From Sclerodactyla briareus (taxonomy: Eukaryota; Echinodermata; Holothuroidea; Dendrochirotida; Sclerodactylidae): a stretch of 64,000 bases of DNA. Shown here piece by piece: positions 1 to 11,754 of the stretch. Both the position numbers and the translations under genes were made by a program. The stretch spans positions 206,071 through 270,070 of the forward strand of contig JAODTK010005850.1 of the NCBI GenBank assembly GCA_026419785.1, given 5' to 3'. The notes under the pieces are model-generated. The model saw nothing but the letters and a program-made list of their open reading frames with translations. It had not been told where the DNA came from and searched no databases. Position 1 is the first letter of the stretch, and each line of letters begins with the position of its first letter.

Positions 1-112
1 TAGTCACTAATGCTACTGACCAACTACAAAGAAAATCCTACTTGATCTGTGGGATGAGAAGCATTTTGCTTTTTTTTTCACAAAATGGCTGACCCCTAGA
101 TTACCCTCCTTG

Positions 113-462
113 AACACCCGAGTGGTTAGCACAGTGGTAGAGCGTCAGCTCCACCCGGTAGGAGGGGTCGAAATCCCGGTGGGTCATAACAAAGACTTTA
201 AAAATGGGACCGGTGGCAATTCTCGCTTGGGCGCCTCAGCAGGAGGGACAGGAACAGGGCAAAAATGTGGGGTAGGCAATCTGTGAATTAGTTGCCGTCG
301 GCGTGTTAGTACCCCCTCCGTCACATTAAGTACCGCAAAAGAGGCATCGCCTTGTTCCGTGTACCTGGTGAAGGTTTCGCCGCTGACAATTCGTGCAGTA
401 TATCCAGGTCCGCACCCTTGCCGGGCCTCGTATAGGTAGGGTCCTTTGTCTGGCAAGTGCTG

Positions 463-493
<31 letters not shown>
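113..493 (+). mobile_element. tRNA-derived SINE with 28-base poly(A) tail
   Basis: The head contains RNA polymerase III promoter boxes. Box A is TAGCACAGTGG at 127-137, and a near-consensus box B, GGTCGAAATCC, lies at 166-176, spaced as in a tRNA gene. About 290 bp of unrelated body follows and ends in 28 consecutive A residues (466-493). The element sits inside a copy of the 1-2260 tandem repeat: flanking 'tgaacaccc' and 'accctgtaggcacc' join into the uninterrupted form seen elsewhere. A second copy lies on the minus strand at 36245-36478, sharing 'gggtcata', 'agactt' and 'aaaaatgg' after the tRNA-like head. Box B has lost one T of the consensus, so this copy may be inactive. Confidence 0.85.
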
Positions 494-495
<2 letters not shown>

Positions 496-920
496 CTGTA
501 GGCACCATTGATGATTATCATTATCATCATGATTATCAAACTGTAGGAGGAAAAGCATTTTGACCATTTGACCCCAAAAATGAGCATTTGGGGTAAAATG
601 ACCCCTAAATGACCTTTCACCCCAAATCCTTGAACGCCCTACAGGTACCACTAGCCCATAATACTACTGACCAACTATGTTTCCATTCTATGTGGGCCTT
701 GGGGAACTTCGAAAACTTCACTGCAATGCTTACGGCCAGTCTGGCTGCTTGCAGTGACTACGGTTGGCGATCATCGCCTCACACCTTACGGTAATACAGC
801 AACCGTGAGTATTACGGCAAGCTGTCGCGAGCCTTGCAGTCAGCAAATTCCTTACTGTATGAGGCAGACTTAAGGCCTATTCAAGCCGCCTGATCAGGAT
901 TTTACTTTATAGACCTTATG

Positions 921-926
921 TTTAAT
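921..926 (-). terminator. Candidate poly(A) signal for LAMTOR4 (ATTAAA)
   Basis: On the minus strand the variant hexamer ATTAAA lies about 120 bases downstream of the LAMTOR4 stop codon. It is the nearest plausible cleavage signal I can see. No AATAAA occurs between it and the stop codon. Supported only by motif and position. Confidence 0.35.
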
Positions 927-1045
927 CAAAGAGCTCTGGACTTTACAGAACTATCAAGGCTTTTACAACTGTCTCCTTTGAAAAACAGAGCATAGCAAGA
1001 GCCCATGTGGATAAATGTTTCCAAGTCTTCATGATGATAGCATCT

Positions 1046-3451
1046 TCACGCCTGCACTGGGTCCTTAGGCATCAGTTTCCGTTTGCTGATGAAGATCTTC
1101 TGGCTTGATATCGTTGCCACATACAGAAAAGTGTCAAATATAACTGCAAAAGTGGAGAGAAAGGAAGAACCCTATTAATATCTGGGCTTCCAATAGTCTT
1201 GGGTAGTTCCCAGGGTAAGCATTTCAATAACATATTTACACAGGCATGTTATGTTGTATGGAGTCGAATCAGGTTTTTTGCCCAGTGTTAAGTGGTAAAA
1301 GATTGCCAAAAGCACACATCAGTTTACCTATTACCTTGCAGCAGCCCAAATGTTGCCAGTGGACGTTTAGGAGATACATGTAACATACATTCATCATTTA
1401 AATGTAATTTAGCTGAGTTTTGACCTCCAATCTCTGAACACCACATATTTACCAAGAATTAAATTGTTCACAATACATCCTTAACATGACATTCGGCTAT
1501 AATGACCAATAGAGATGACCTTTTACCTCAAATTCCAGTGTGTAGCATTGGTCCCCAATGTCATTGGTCAATATCATTGAATGATATAGACCAATTTTCA
1601 AGATATCCGCTAAACCTCTAGAAGCACTTCACATATCTAAACGAAATGGCCACCAAGATGGCCTTTGACCCCAAGTTTCTGTGTAAACACCACATATGTA
1701 CCATTGGTTCTATGATAATGATGGCCAACTAATATTACCATCTAACTGAACTAATAGCAATATGTTCATGACTCTCAAATTGACCGTCTTGTCCAAAATT
1801 ACCCTTAGATGACCTTTGACCTGATTACCCTGTAGGAAATTACCCCTAGATGACTTCTGACATGAATCCCCTGTACATGATGAAGCATTGGTCGCTGACA
1901 AAACTTCCATGATCATCCAAATTCAACTGTAGAAGCATTTATCATATTAACACAAAAATCTGACCCCTAGATGACCTTTGACCTCAAATTCCTGACACCT
2001 CATGAGTACCACTGGTCAGTGATAATATTGGCCTCCTATCACGACCATGCAGTTCAATCTACCAGAGGAAAAGCATTTGGTCCATGACCCTCAAAACTAT
2101 CCCTAGATGACTTTTGACCAAAAAACACTGACCTACTTTCACAATCATCTCATTCAAACTGTAGGAGAAGCATTTTGCATATTTTCACAAAATGGTTGAA
2201 ATTAACCCCTAGATTACCTTTGACCTCAACTTTGTGAACACCCCCGGATGCTCTCTCACTTCTTCTTGCTGCCACTCCTCAAAACTCTTGTTTCAAGGTG
2301 ATTTACTCTCATTTGTGCACTTCAGTATGAGAGAGTGTGGAAAAAAGTTTCTTAAATTGAATCGGCTATGTAGGGAGAGCAGCAATCAGATTCAGTGATC
2401 TAACATGTAAAATCCTGTGACTCGAGTTCCTCAGCATCACTTTCAAAATTTGAAATTTTCATATTGATATAGCACAGTGACTCTAGTGATGCAGAATGCA
2501 ATGTCATAGTATTTGACTCAATGGCTGGATTACAACTCTACCAAAGACACCCACCTGAAAGCCTCTTGAAGATGTCTGGCCTGTCTTCGCTGATCTTGAC
2601 TTTGCAGGCTAGCCTAACGATGTTCAACAAAATTCCTGCTGTCCGCTCATCATTCTCCAAATCTCCTGCGGACTGAACAGAGCAATGAAGAGTACCGCTA
2701 TCACTATGGTGACAGTGTTAAATGTTAATTTACTGGACATGTACCAGTCACACTACCATGGTATCATTTATTATCATTTCATAGTTGATGGTGGCTCGGC
2801 AGTTTCTTCCATTGATTGGCAACGTGGTGAACCTCGGGCACTCGCTAGACAAGACAATTTTATGTGGCCTGCAAGGAAAGGTTATTTCAGTTAATAGAAT
2901 GGGACCAGGCACTTCCATTCTGAGAACATCAGAATGTAGTGTATACATCTTTCGTGATATGTGAAACACCACCTGTCTGAGTGGGCCAAGCGATGACTGG
3001 GTCTCAGCTGAAATCGCCACAAGGCGATTCACAGAATATGGATAGGTCTGTCCTGTTCACTATGCTTCAGCCAATAATGGCGACTACGGACAGTCTACAA
3101 CGGCAGTATGCCCCCATTAAACCCTGCAGCCCACAAGGTATGGTGGTCATCAGTCCCTTGTTGGGAGAAAAGCTACCCACTGCTGCTCTGAACTACAGGA
3201 ACCTTTCCTATTGTATATATTCTGTATGGGGATGTTAAATCTCAGTCCCATACAGAAGTGGGACGGAGATGAACCATACTCATCCACAGCAATATGGCAG
3301 GGGTTCCTCCGAAGATGGACCTGATCTGGCAATCACCAAATCAAATCGCAATACCCAACTTCACTCTACTCACAGCAACAACAGCGCCCTCTTCATTCAG
3401 AATCAGGTACCCCAGTTGATCGGGGACATTCTCCAGATTATGTGGCGGCAT
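1046..3451 (-). CDS. LAMTOR4: LAMTOR4, Ragulator complex protein (three exons, 97 aa)
   Basis: LAMTOR4 is a small roadblock-type subunit of the pentameric Ragulator complex. Ragulator anchors Rag GTPases on lysosomes and lets amino acids activate mTORC1. Coding exons on the minus strand are 3451-3374 (26 codons), 2672-2555 (39 codons plus 1 base) and 1143-1046 (ending in TGA). Introns of 701 and 1411 bp have clean signals: a GTGAGT donor after exon 1, GTGGGT after exon 2, and pyrimidine-rich tracts ending in cag before exons 2 and 3. Reading frame is open throughout. Family landmarks are NVPDQLGYLIL in exon 1, SAGDLENDERTAG and FKRLS at the ends of exon 2, and IFISKRK near the C terminus; human LAMTOR4 has IPDQLGYLVL, SSGDLENDEQ and FKRLS at the same places. 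Length (97 against 99 in human) and exon breaks fit. The ATG at 3451 was chosen by alignment. An acceptor-like 'ttcacag' ends two bases upstream of it, so a 5' exon further upstream is likely (see 3713-3799). Confidence 0.95.
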
Positions 3452-3712
3452 ACTCTGTGAAATGAATAGAGAAGATCATTAAACGTTGACTGCTAGATGA
3501 TATTTGCTAACACATATACATTACAGTAGTCAGTGGTCGGATGATTCAAATGAAAAGTGCAACGCACATTGTACAAATGCAAAATGTCCCCAAGGGCACT
3601 CAAAGTACAATGTAATCACAATAGAATACTGCAGAGGCAGAGCAAGCACTGACCAGCCTATTCAGTCACCATAACAATGATGTGAGGCAACTGAGTTCTC
3701 CCCATTACTCAC

Positions 3713-3799
3713 CTCAACATTGAAGTCAGGTGCAAAGCCAGACATGAAAAAGCACATAAACAACTCATCAACCAGTTTCACTGAGTCTGAAATAATCCT
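3713..3799 (-). other. Candidate spliced exon upstream of LAMTOR4
   Basis: The 87-base open segment on the minus strand is preceded by 'cgctttgcag' and followed by a consensus donor, GAG|GTGAGT. It encodes 29 residues without a stop and is in phase 0 with the acceptor at 3455, so it could be the 5' exon spliced to LAMTOR4. In that case an in-frame ATG inside it would add an N-terminal extension that human LAMTOR4 lacks, or the exon is untranslated. The same frame continues upstream through two TGA codons into an open stretch up to about 4036 that looks protein-like, with several hydrophobic helices. I do not recognise either piece. They could equally be remains of an unidentified gene or element. 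Confidence 0.35.
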
Positions 3800-5150
3800 C
3801 TGCAAAGCGGGTACAATGGCTCATGGCAGCTCTCAGGGATTCAGCAGCATTCGGAATAGCTTGTGACGAATTACAGGATGCTTCTCAAAGAGCAGGGCTG
3901 CTAGTACACAGATGCTGCACAGATGCCCTCCAGGCTGAGCAATCCTGAGGGGTGGTGGGAGGGTTGCTTCCAGTCCTCTAGGTTTTATTGCCGCACACTG
4001 GTCCTTCATTATTCTTTGTGCCAGAAGCAAATGCAATCATCATGTTGCCAGTGCCACAGTGGGCAGTGCCAGGTGGGACTACCTGGCCCTCGGGTATTGC
4101 ACGGGGTACTCAAGCAAAATTTCGGGCCACTGCCACCGGGCATTACATTTTTTTTCAGTGATCTACTGTTTAACGCACAAATATAGTAGTTCACAAAGTG
4201 AAACTCCATTATTATGCACAAAGTAGTCAAAATGGCCTCTCCGTTTGGACCTGGGCCTGGCCATGACTCATGCGGCCTGCGCATCCCACGCTACGCTATC
4301 CGTCATTAATTCAGATGCAGAATGACCAGCACTCTGATTTATCTAGCTACAATACTGGCAATAATGTTGGCATGTGTACATGTATGTGTGTGTTCGTGTC
4401 AATTACGCCCCCAGTAAACAATAACTGCGTAATGCAGAGATGTGGAGAGCCCATACTTGGCACGTATGTTGGCCATTCAAAGTAAATGATCCCTAATTGT
4501 TCATGAGTCCCCCCCCGGGTCCAATGTCCCCATGGTCAACAGAGGGCAGAGTTTGAAAATCTTGAAACAGATTCATAACTTTTTGATTAAAGATGGAAGA
4601 TCTCATATTTGGTATCGTGGCATGCAGGTAGTTGCCATCAGTGAATGATTCCTATTCCAGGAAGGTGAGGCTAAGATCACCCATGTTCAACAGAAGTCAC
4701 TGTCCAAAACCCTTGCAAACAGTTTATCAAACTAGAACACAAAAACTTTTCAACAGAGAGGGCTCATGCGTTGCATGCAAGTTAGCCAGATTGAGTTGAT
4801 GACCATATTATCTGGATCAGGTCAAAGGTAACCCAAGGTCAGGAGAGGGTACAAGTATGAAATCCCGTGCAACATGGCCACTGTTCATCAAAATTATGTC
4901 GGGCTGACGCTCATACCAGGTATACGGGATAGTCATGATGAGTAGTCAAGAGTTCTCCTCTGGTCAATTTTTTGTCCGGGTGCTCCAAAGGTTGTGGATC
5001 GATAGTGAACGCTGGGCTCGGCGAGGGATCAAAATGAAGGATGAGTCTCACTTAGAATTTTTTTGGCAAAATGAACTTTGAATGTGATTGTATCTCATGT
5101 CAACAACTGAAGCTCCATACTGACACTGTTTCCACAATGTTAAATACTGA
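3800..5150. other. Gene-free stretch, nothing firmly assignable
   Basis: Apart from the unrecognised open stretch on the minus strand at 3833-4036, I see no exon with convincing splice sites and family similarity. There is a short pyrimidine/C run near 4510 and one isolated GTCCGGGTG word near 4975, shared with the minisatellite further on. Confidence 0.4.
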
Positions 5151-5205
5151 AGTTATTGCTTTTTGGTCAATAAAAAAGTATTAATTGATCAATTTTTGCC
5201 CTGGA

Positions 5206-5355
5206 AGCTGATTTTTTTGTCCGGGTGGTACATTTTTTTTGTCCGGGTGGTACATTTTTTTTGTCCGGGTGGGTACATTTTTTTTTGTCCGGGTGGAACA
5301 CTTTTCGTCCGGGTGGCAAAGCTATTTTTCAAATTTTGTGCGGTGCACTAACCGA
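5206..5355 (+). repeat. GTCCGGGTGG minisatellite, about 22-bp period, five copies
   Basis: The word GTCCGGGTGG occurs at about 5219, 5241, 5263, 5287 and 5307, each preceded by a run of T and followed by 'tacatt' or similar. The spacing of 20-24 bases keeps a frame open by chance, giving a repetitive 62-residue ORF that I do not regard as a gene. The array is followed by GCGGTGCACT. The reverse complement of GTCCGGGTGGCAC followed by GCGGTGCACT occurs at about 39940-39985, so this is the end of a dispersed element rather than a local duplication alone. Confidence 0.85.
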
Positions 5356-5359
5356 AGAA

Positions 5360-7160
5360 CACAGCTAGGGAGAAACACCGAGTAGTCAATCCCAATTGAA
5401 GTCATAGGTGACCTGGAGTCAGATTCTGAAATCCTTGTAAAATATTAGAAGTGTTGCAGGATCAATAAACTGACATTTTTATTTTAACCACCCAAAAAGG
5501 AATTCCATCAGAAGAAACACACACCACCAATTAGAAAGTAACTGCAGACAACCGATTGGCAATTTTGGTGGGATGTGGTATTAAACCAAAACTTGTCATT
5601 TTTGCTAACCCCCCCCCCACACCTCATATTTCCAATTACCCCAAAGATTTATGACAAGGATCTGTGAGCAAAATAAAATAGAAGGTTGGGATTACTGTGC
5701 CAGAAACTGGGTCCATTTTACAGAGTCATTAAAGTGAGCATTCCCTACTTTGATTCAAATACTGGTCAATAACATAAGCATTCCCTACTATTGAACAGAT
5801 AGATACCGCAAGCATTCCTACTGTCTATTAATCCTCACTGTCTATTGAGCGACATCCTCCCATTTGAAGAAGAGCACCCCCATTCTTTAAGCTCATTTAA
5901 TTGGAGCAGTCAAGGGCGCAACTACTTTAGCTGAAGATGGCGCCAAGTCATGTTGCACACATTTGCAGGGCGCAGGCCCACCGTGCTTCCTGTGACGCGC
6001 TGATTAATTGATGGCAACATCTCTATTACCCATTATATTGCAGCTCAATAGCGGAATACCCCCATTGAAAACAAGTTGAATGCGTCTTATCTTAGTTGGA
6101 AAAAAGATAATGTTCATTCAAATTTCATTGTTATATAAATGTAACGATAAGGATATTGCTAGGAACAAGATTCTGATTTGATAGCATGTCAATGCCCCAC
6201 AAATTAGTAAGTTATATTCTAAATTTTGGTGTTTGCTTTGCAATACATGCTAAGACGAAGCGCCCATTATAGGCAACGTTGCGAAAACTTTTTCATGGGG
6301 GCACACTTTGTGTTAGCAGTCAATGAGCAAAGCAAAAAATCATGATATTTCCACTCAATTGTGAGTGCAAGGCCACCAAAGTCTGATACTTTGTCTTGTT
6401 ATTCTACTCTTCACAATAACATGTGAGGAAAATAAATCCGATTTCTCTACTCTATCAAGCATTATTTGTTTTTTGGCTCCATATGCATTTCCATTAAAGG
6501 ACACTGCAGGTTGATACCACAGAGGTGGTAATCGTGGAGAATGGAGCACTGTTCTATAGGTCCAAATCCATTCCATACAAATGTTTCCTATGTTGGGGTT
6601 TGGCTTAAAGTTTTGGGGGCCATTAACAGAAAATTGGGGAGAATCCATTGCGCAATCACGTCAGTCACCATGGACAACACAAGAATTATGTTATGTATTT
6701 CATTAATTCATTTTTTACTAAGTCAACATTCAGGCCGAGTTCTGTTTGTCTCTCTCCTCACCAAGTTTATTATTGACACCTACCAACCACTACAGCAATC
6801 CTCTCCATAGACTAATGCTTTTGACTAAGTGACTATTTAAAATTAATGTTTGCATTTCAATAGAAAAACAAAGAAGGTTTGCAGGGTTGTTGCAAGTATG
6901 ACATCAATTAATGCTGAATGGGATGCCTTTCCACTTGCACACATGTTCACATACACAAAACTTCAAAGGACCATAACTGTAATGTAAGACGTATGAAGAC
7001 TAAACTTTCCGGTCTTGGACTGAAAATCCAATACACCCAATATCAAAATTTGGTAGTCAATTGACCACAATGAGTGAAATATTTGTGTTGTTCTGCTTGC
7101 TCCATTGACCTGCTAACCAAAGTGCCTCATGATTGGAGTTTTGCTATTCACTCAGACAAG
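5360..7160. other. Gene-free AT-rich stretch
   Basis: No coding exon or recognised mobile element could be supported. There is a C run at about 5608-5618. A small GC-rich patch at 5935-6000 contains AAGATGGCGCC, which resembles a YY1 site often found near transcription starts, but no gene adjoins it that I can recognise. Confidence 0.4.
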
Positions 7161-7170
7161 CTCTAGCTGC

Positions 7171-7305
7171 GCAGGCCAACTTAAGTCGCTAACGCCAACT
7201 CGCGACTGAGTATGTTCCGTTCCCTACACATCATTATATTGTGTGGATGTAGGGTACCGGAATCACACAGTCGCGAGTCAGCGCTAGGCCAACTCAACTT
7301 AGTAT
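7171..7305. repeat. Imperfect inverted repeat, long hairpin with arms of about 55-60 bp
   Basis: The left arm (about 7171-7234) and right arm (about 7241-7305) are imperfect reverse complements. The strongest blocks are CTCGCGACTG paired with CAGTCGCGAG, and GTTCCGTTCCCTACA paired with TGTAGGGTACCGGAAT. The loop is an A/T-rich stretch of about 8 bases. Size is compatible with a foldback MITE or a long-stem precursor RNA. It lies about 150 bp upstream of a TATA box. No target-site duplication was identified. Confidence 0.7.
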
Positions 7306-7450
7306 TGGGATCTGTTCCACGATGTTACCCATTCGCGACAGCTGCGATTTATATTTCATCACCGTGAATCCACGGAGAACGCACCATCACCCGTTTGGCG
7401 GACTTTATTCGCTTTATCTCAAAACCAGATTCTCTTGAGCAAAGGTAGCC

Positions 7451-7459
7451 TATAAAAAG
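7451..7459 (+). promoter_or_regulatory. TATA box (TATAAAAAG)
   Basis: A near-perfect TATA element sits in 'agccTATAAAAAGgct', with GC-rich sequence 25-35 bases downstream where transcription would start. The sequence after it reaches a strong pyrimidine tract ending 'cataggattg' near 7556, which resembles a splice acceptor and opens a 90-codon frame to 7824 that I do not recognise. The target gene is unknown; the match may be fortuitous. Confidence 0.35.
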
Positions 7460-8139
7460 GCTTAACCGGTTGTGAAGAGCGGGAGGCGAGACGTCTTGGT
7501 TGGTTACGACGCTCACTGTGTAGTAAAAAATTTCCCGTGTTTTTTTTTTTCATAGGATTGTATCAAGAATCCAATCACACTCTTCTCTTCCCAATTTTCA
7601 TGAATTCCGCAATTTACTGTTTAACTCCTGGTGTTAGGCCACGGCCGACTCTCGCATTCCTAGAAATCTTACCATATGCGTTTCCTAGTTTCCTAGAAGA
7701 AACTCATAATTACTATTCCAAGACAGTTTGCATCATCACAATTCACAAATTTCGATTGTTTCCATATGAATTCCCTCTGCTAGAAGGTACGATTACGATC
7801 TGCAGTCAAATGAGACAACGACCGTGACTATGTGCGTGATATCAAATAATCACTAAATCAGTCAAATAGATAATTCAATCAATGCTGCTGCAAATCCAGG
7901 GGTTATCACTGGTAGGAACAAAAATGTTAGTCTCAACAGTCGATTACAGCGAGGGCGGCGATTTGTGTTGGCGGTTGTGAGGGACGGACTGATGATACTA
8001 TCAGCGGAAAGCGCCACCTAAGGTTGGCGCGTAGCGTTCAAGAAAAATTTTTTCGTTGACAGACCCCCTTAGATTGCAGAAGGAAATCCCACTTCCCGTG
8101 CATTTTGGGACAGTAAGCAACATTCCTATAAATGATAAA

Positions 8140-9150
8140 GGAAGTTTTATTTCAGTAAATGTTCTCCAAAAACTTATCGCCTAAGGATCCCAATTTCAAG
8201 GTTTTGCGTCTGGGTGCTGTGATACATTCTAAAAAACCGACGCAAGTGAGGTTTCGGTCATGCATAGGGAGAGCAATGGAAACAACAACCACAAAACGTT
8301 CGCGCGGCGCGCGAGATTTTGCAGGATCCAATGACCAACGATCGAACATTGCACGGACCCCACTCTGACCTATCACTTAGATAGTCCTGAGTTTTTACTC
8401 AAAGATTACTGCCAACATTTTTACCTTCTTCGCGTGGCCACAGGCGCATGGGAGGGACAGTTTAATTGGGGGCCAGACTTGTGCCAAATGGGTATGACAC
8501 CGATGTAAACTGCAACTGCGCGCGAGGCGCGCGCGAGAATTTTTACCTTTGGAAATTCCATCGAAAGTCAGGAAATCTTTGGATACTTGAATCATGTCCG
8601 TTTGCACGAAATTGTGGCTCTCCTGGCCGAATATCGAGGGCTATTTTATGGGGTTTCCACCCGCATTGTGCGCCTGCTCCCTTAGTATTGTGCACCCGTG
8701 CACGCACCCAGCTGTCACAACGTGGTCGCACCCATTAAAGTTGATTGTCGAGAATCTAAATAAATTGCGAAATAGACCATATTGCCCCAAAAAAATCAAA
8801 AGGTCCGCGTTCAGGTCAGTGGAAGGAATATCCCGTTCGCCCCAACCTCCTGCCTCAAGACCAACAAAAGTGTACCCTTTTAGGACATTCCATCGAAAAT
8901 TCAGGCAATATTTGACTTCAATTCGGGAAGGCATTTTCTTCAATTGAATTTTGAATCATGTCTTTTTGACAATGCAAGTTGTGGCCGTCCTGGACCTGCA
9001 ATTTTCGATGACGCACCGTGGCCATCATAGTGAATATGTGCACCGTGCACTCAACTTTCAACAGTGGTCGCACCATAAATTTAAAAAATCACAGCTCCCG
9101 CCAGTTGGTAGACCAACTCCCGTGCGCCTCAACCCCTTCACCTCAAGATA
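8140..9150. repeat. CpG-rich block with an internal direct duplication (period about 330 bp)
   Basis: Positions 8555-8740 and 8885-9075 are diverged direct copies. Both begin 'ttccatcgaaa', continue through 'gaatcatgtc', 'ttgtggc' and 'gtcctgg', and end 'agtggtcgcacc' or 'cgtggtcgcacc'. Two CpG-dense tracts (GCGCGGCGCGCGAG near 8305 and CGCGAGGCGCGCGCGAG near 8519) occur in the same block. Open frames on both strands overlap each other, and none has splice-bounded or family-like content. Confidence 0.6.
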
Positions 9151-11668
9151 GCGATGTTGTATGTAAGTTTGTTGTTATTTATTTAACGATGGTCTCCCCC
9201 TAGCAGAAAATCGACAACGTCAAATGAAAGGGAGCGACACACCAAGCTGGTGAATCAGTAAATTATGCAAACGATAGCGGATTGAGGAGACCCTGCTTTC
9301 ATGGAACATCATTGTCTGCCACAAGGCACACATAGTGTATGACCTACCGACACATGAAATACCCGCGCAAAAAAAAAAAAATCGAAATGGAACAGCAGCA
9401 GTCACTCATCTGAGCATTTTTAGGTCATCATGGCATTTCGTTGAACACGGTTGTGCTGCTGGAATGTCTGATACAGTGTCAGCGAAATAGCAGTCGGCCG
9501 AAATATTAGGGGGGGGGGGAGTCAGTAGAAGTTTTTGCAGCTGTATTTAGGCCAAAGATTGCAGCAGGCAATGTTGTTAGGCTTGGGCCCATAAATTGTA
9601 ATTTGCCAATAGGAAGGATGAGGCCATCCAGAGGCGCACTACCCTTGGGTTCACGGCCCTCAACCCCCCCCCCTCCCCCTCCCCTGACAAATCATACGTG
9701 GCCCCGCTACTCCCAGTGTCGATTAAAACAAGATTTTGCCCCTTTCGTAGGCTACTGATCCCCAGACTTTCTCACCCATCTTGTCAATCCCCGGTGTCAG
9801 TCGACCCTCCATCGGGCCCGGCCTTTGCTTGAAAGAGCAATGGCGTTACAGTTACCCGAACATTTTGTCTGGGGTGGGGGTGGTTGAGGACGGGCCCAAG
9901 GGAGTGTGTCCCTCATTTATTCTCAACCTCTATCGGCAAACAGCTGTGTGACGCGCCCTACTGAACAGTATAACCGGTATTCAAAATGTGTCAGTTTTTT
10001 TTACTTTTTGGGGTGTTAAGAACACATTGGTCACGTGAGTCGGGGGCAATCACTGGGATTCTGACCCTCCCCCCCCCCCCTCTGCGTACGCCACTGAAAA
10101 AGAGACGAAGATGGCTACTGATAATTATATATCGCGCTCATGCGAGTCCTACGTTGCATTCTCAGGCTCAGTTAGAGACGATCGCCCGATCGCGTACTGA
10201 AACTAAAATGTGAGGGCGGAATATCATTCCACTCCCACTTTTCGTGTGGAAAAAACCCTTTTCATTTCGCCATCTGAATACACAACATTATTTGTTATCA
10301 TTGAAATAGCCTAGGGGGCAGGGTGTGTTTCACCGAGGTCTGGCTATATCTCAGCTATATCGTTCCAAATTGCGCCGGGTAAAGCGGGCCAACCTAAAAT
10401 CCAATTGTCATCCCCCCATAGGCCCGCCTCTACTGAGAATATATAGAAAATTCAAAATCGTTTTCTCAACAGAGTGGATATTTAGGTGTGCAACACCGGA
10501 TGTCTTTTAATCGACGGAAATAGTGCAACCTTGCCATCAGTATAGAATAGTTCCACGCCCACTTCCAAAAAATTCACATTAGTTCAGCAGGGCTAACTTC
10601 GTTCTTCTTTCCGACTTGTGCGGCCACGAATTGCAAAATCGTAGCAAGGAACGTGGGAGAACTTCCATCTTTCCAGGGGGCAGTGATGAGAGGAGGAGAA
10701 CAGTGCCAATGCTTTTACCGTAATGGTCCAAATATGCTCCCTCCAATATGGAAATTATTAGGGGCCCTCAGTCCGTATGACCAGTGGCCTAAGCTGTACC
10801 AAATTGAGAGTCCCCACACTACTCCCTGCACTACAACGTACTACCATCGCTTCTTCTTCATTATATAGAGGCGCCTAGCCTCATGCTACCTTGGCCGAGA
10901 CATTACGCGTTCCTCCGTCCATGAGGATGTTCAATGAAATTTGTGTCGACCAATGTTATAGACATATGTACTAACGTGGAGACATCAGCCACAGCCTGCT
11001 ATGCATGTGAAGTTGCATCATTTTTGGGGGAGAAGTGCGTGGTAGAGAGGAGCGGGAGTCATCAGGCAGTGCAAGTGCATGCTGGTTTCTGCGGTTGAAT
11101 ATATACCAGTGACACACACTGATGTGCGACAGCCACACCATAATATCACAAATTGCGAGAACGCACTACTTGCTGACGTTGGGAGCTTCAAGGCAGTGAG
11201 AAGCTTTTGCGTGTGCAGTGGCAGTAGTCTCCATGTAGAGAAATCCTATTAGTTGGGGAGGGGGAGGTCCTACCCTACCCCCGGGGGAGAGGGGCGGGGT
11301 AGTTGCATCTTTGCGATTTCCATACTCCATCATCTACATCTATCTTGGACTCCTGGGGTTTATTTGAAGGAATACTCAGTCCAAGGGCGCAACCTCATGT
11401 CACGAATTTCGGGGTCGATCGAAAACGATTCTGGGAGGGGGAGCAAAAAGAACAATGTTTTGTGTGGAAAAACCAATATGTATGGGGACTGCATAAAGTT
11501 GGGGACACAATTCTACTTGTACTTCCAGGTGAGGCAAACCAACGTGAGTGAACAGCTGCAAACAATTCTTTGTAGAGAAAAAACGGAATGTGTTTTGATC
11601 AAGCCGAGAACCCCAACCCTCTACAAGCAGCATCCGCACACCGCTTAGGTTTCAACGAGGATTGAAAT

Positions 11669-11754
11669 ACACACCCACACATACGTCCCACAAACACACA
11701 TAACACACACACACCAACGCACACAACTGCACAAGCACACACACACACACACAA
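11669..11754. repeat. (CA)n microsatellite, interrupted
   Basis: CACA-rich low-complexity tract with scattered interruptions, longest uninterrupted CA run near 11736-11752. It produces a spurious valine/cysteine-rich ORF on the minus strand. Confidence 0.9.

Larger units (their letters stand above)
1..2260. repeat. Diverged tandem repeats rich in TGACCTTTGACCT around the LAMTOR4 3' end
   Basis: Recurrent units of roughly 150-180 bp can be read at 1-112, 494-665 and about 1500-2250. Each contains a version of 'gacccctagatgacctttgacc', then 'tgaacacc', then 'accactggtc', then 'ctgtaggagaagcattttg'. The series is interrupted by a SINE at 113-493 and by unique sequence that includes LAMTOR4 exon 3. 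The exact direct repeat TGACCTTTGACCT (two AGGTCA half sites one base apart, on the minus strand) occurs near 1808 and 1970. Units are strongly diverged, so this is an old array or part of a dispersed element with a tandem core, similar in word content to the repeats at 42-62 kb. No protein is encoded. Confidence 0.75.

Noticed and set aside
113..200. A functional tRNA gene
   Set aside because: Box A and B are present but the cloverleaf is imperfect, box B lacks a consensus base, and a SINE body with poly(A) follows directly.
5163..5351. 62-codon repetitive open frame
   Set aside because: It is a by-product of the 22-bp minisatellite with T-run linkers; no start context or splice evidence.
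8152..8376. Overlapping sense and antisense frames of about 70 codons
   Set aside because: Both strands are open merely because the segment is CpG-rich and short of stop codons; no homology or splice support.
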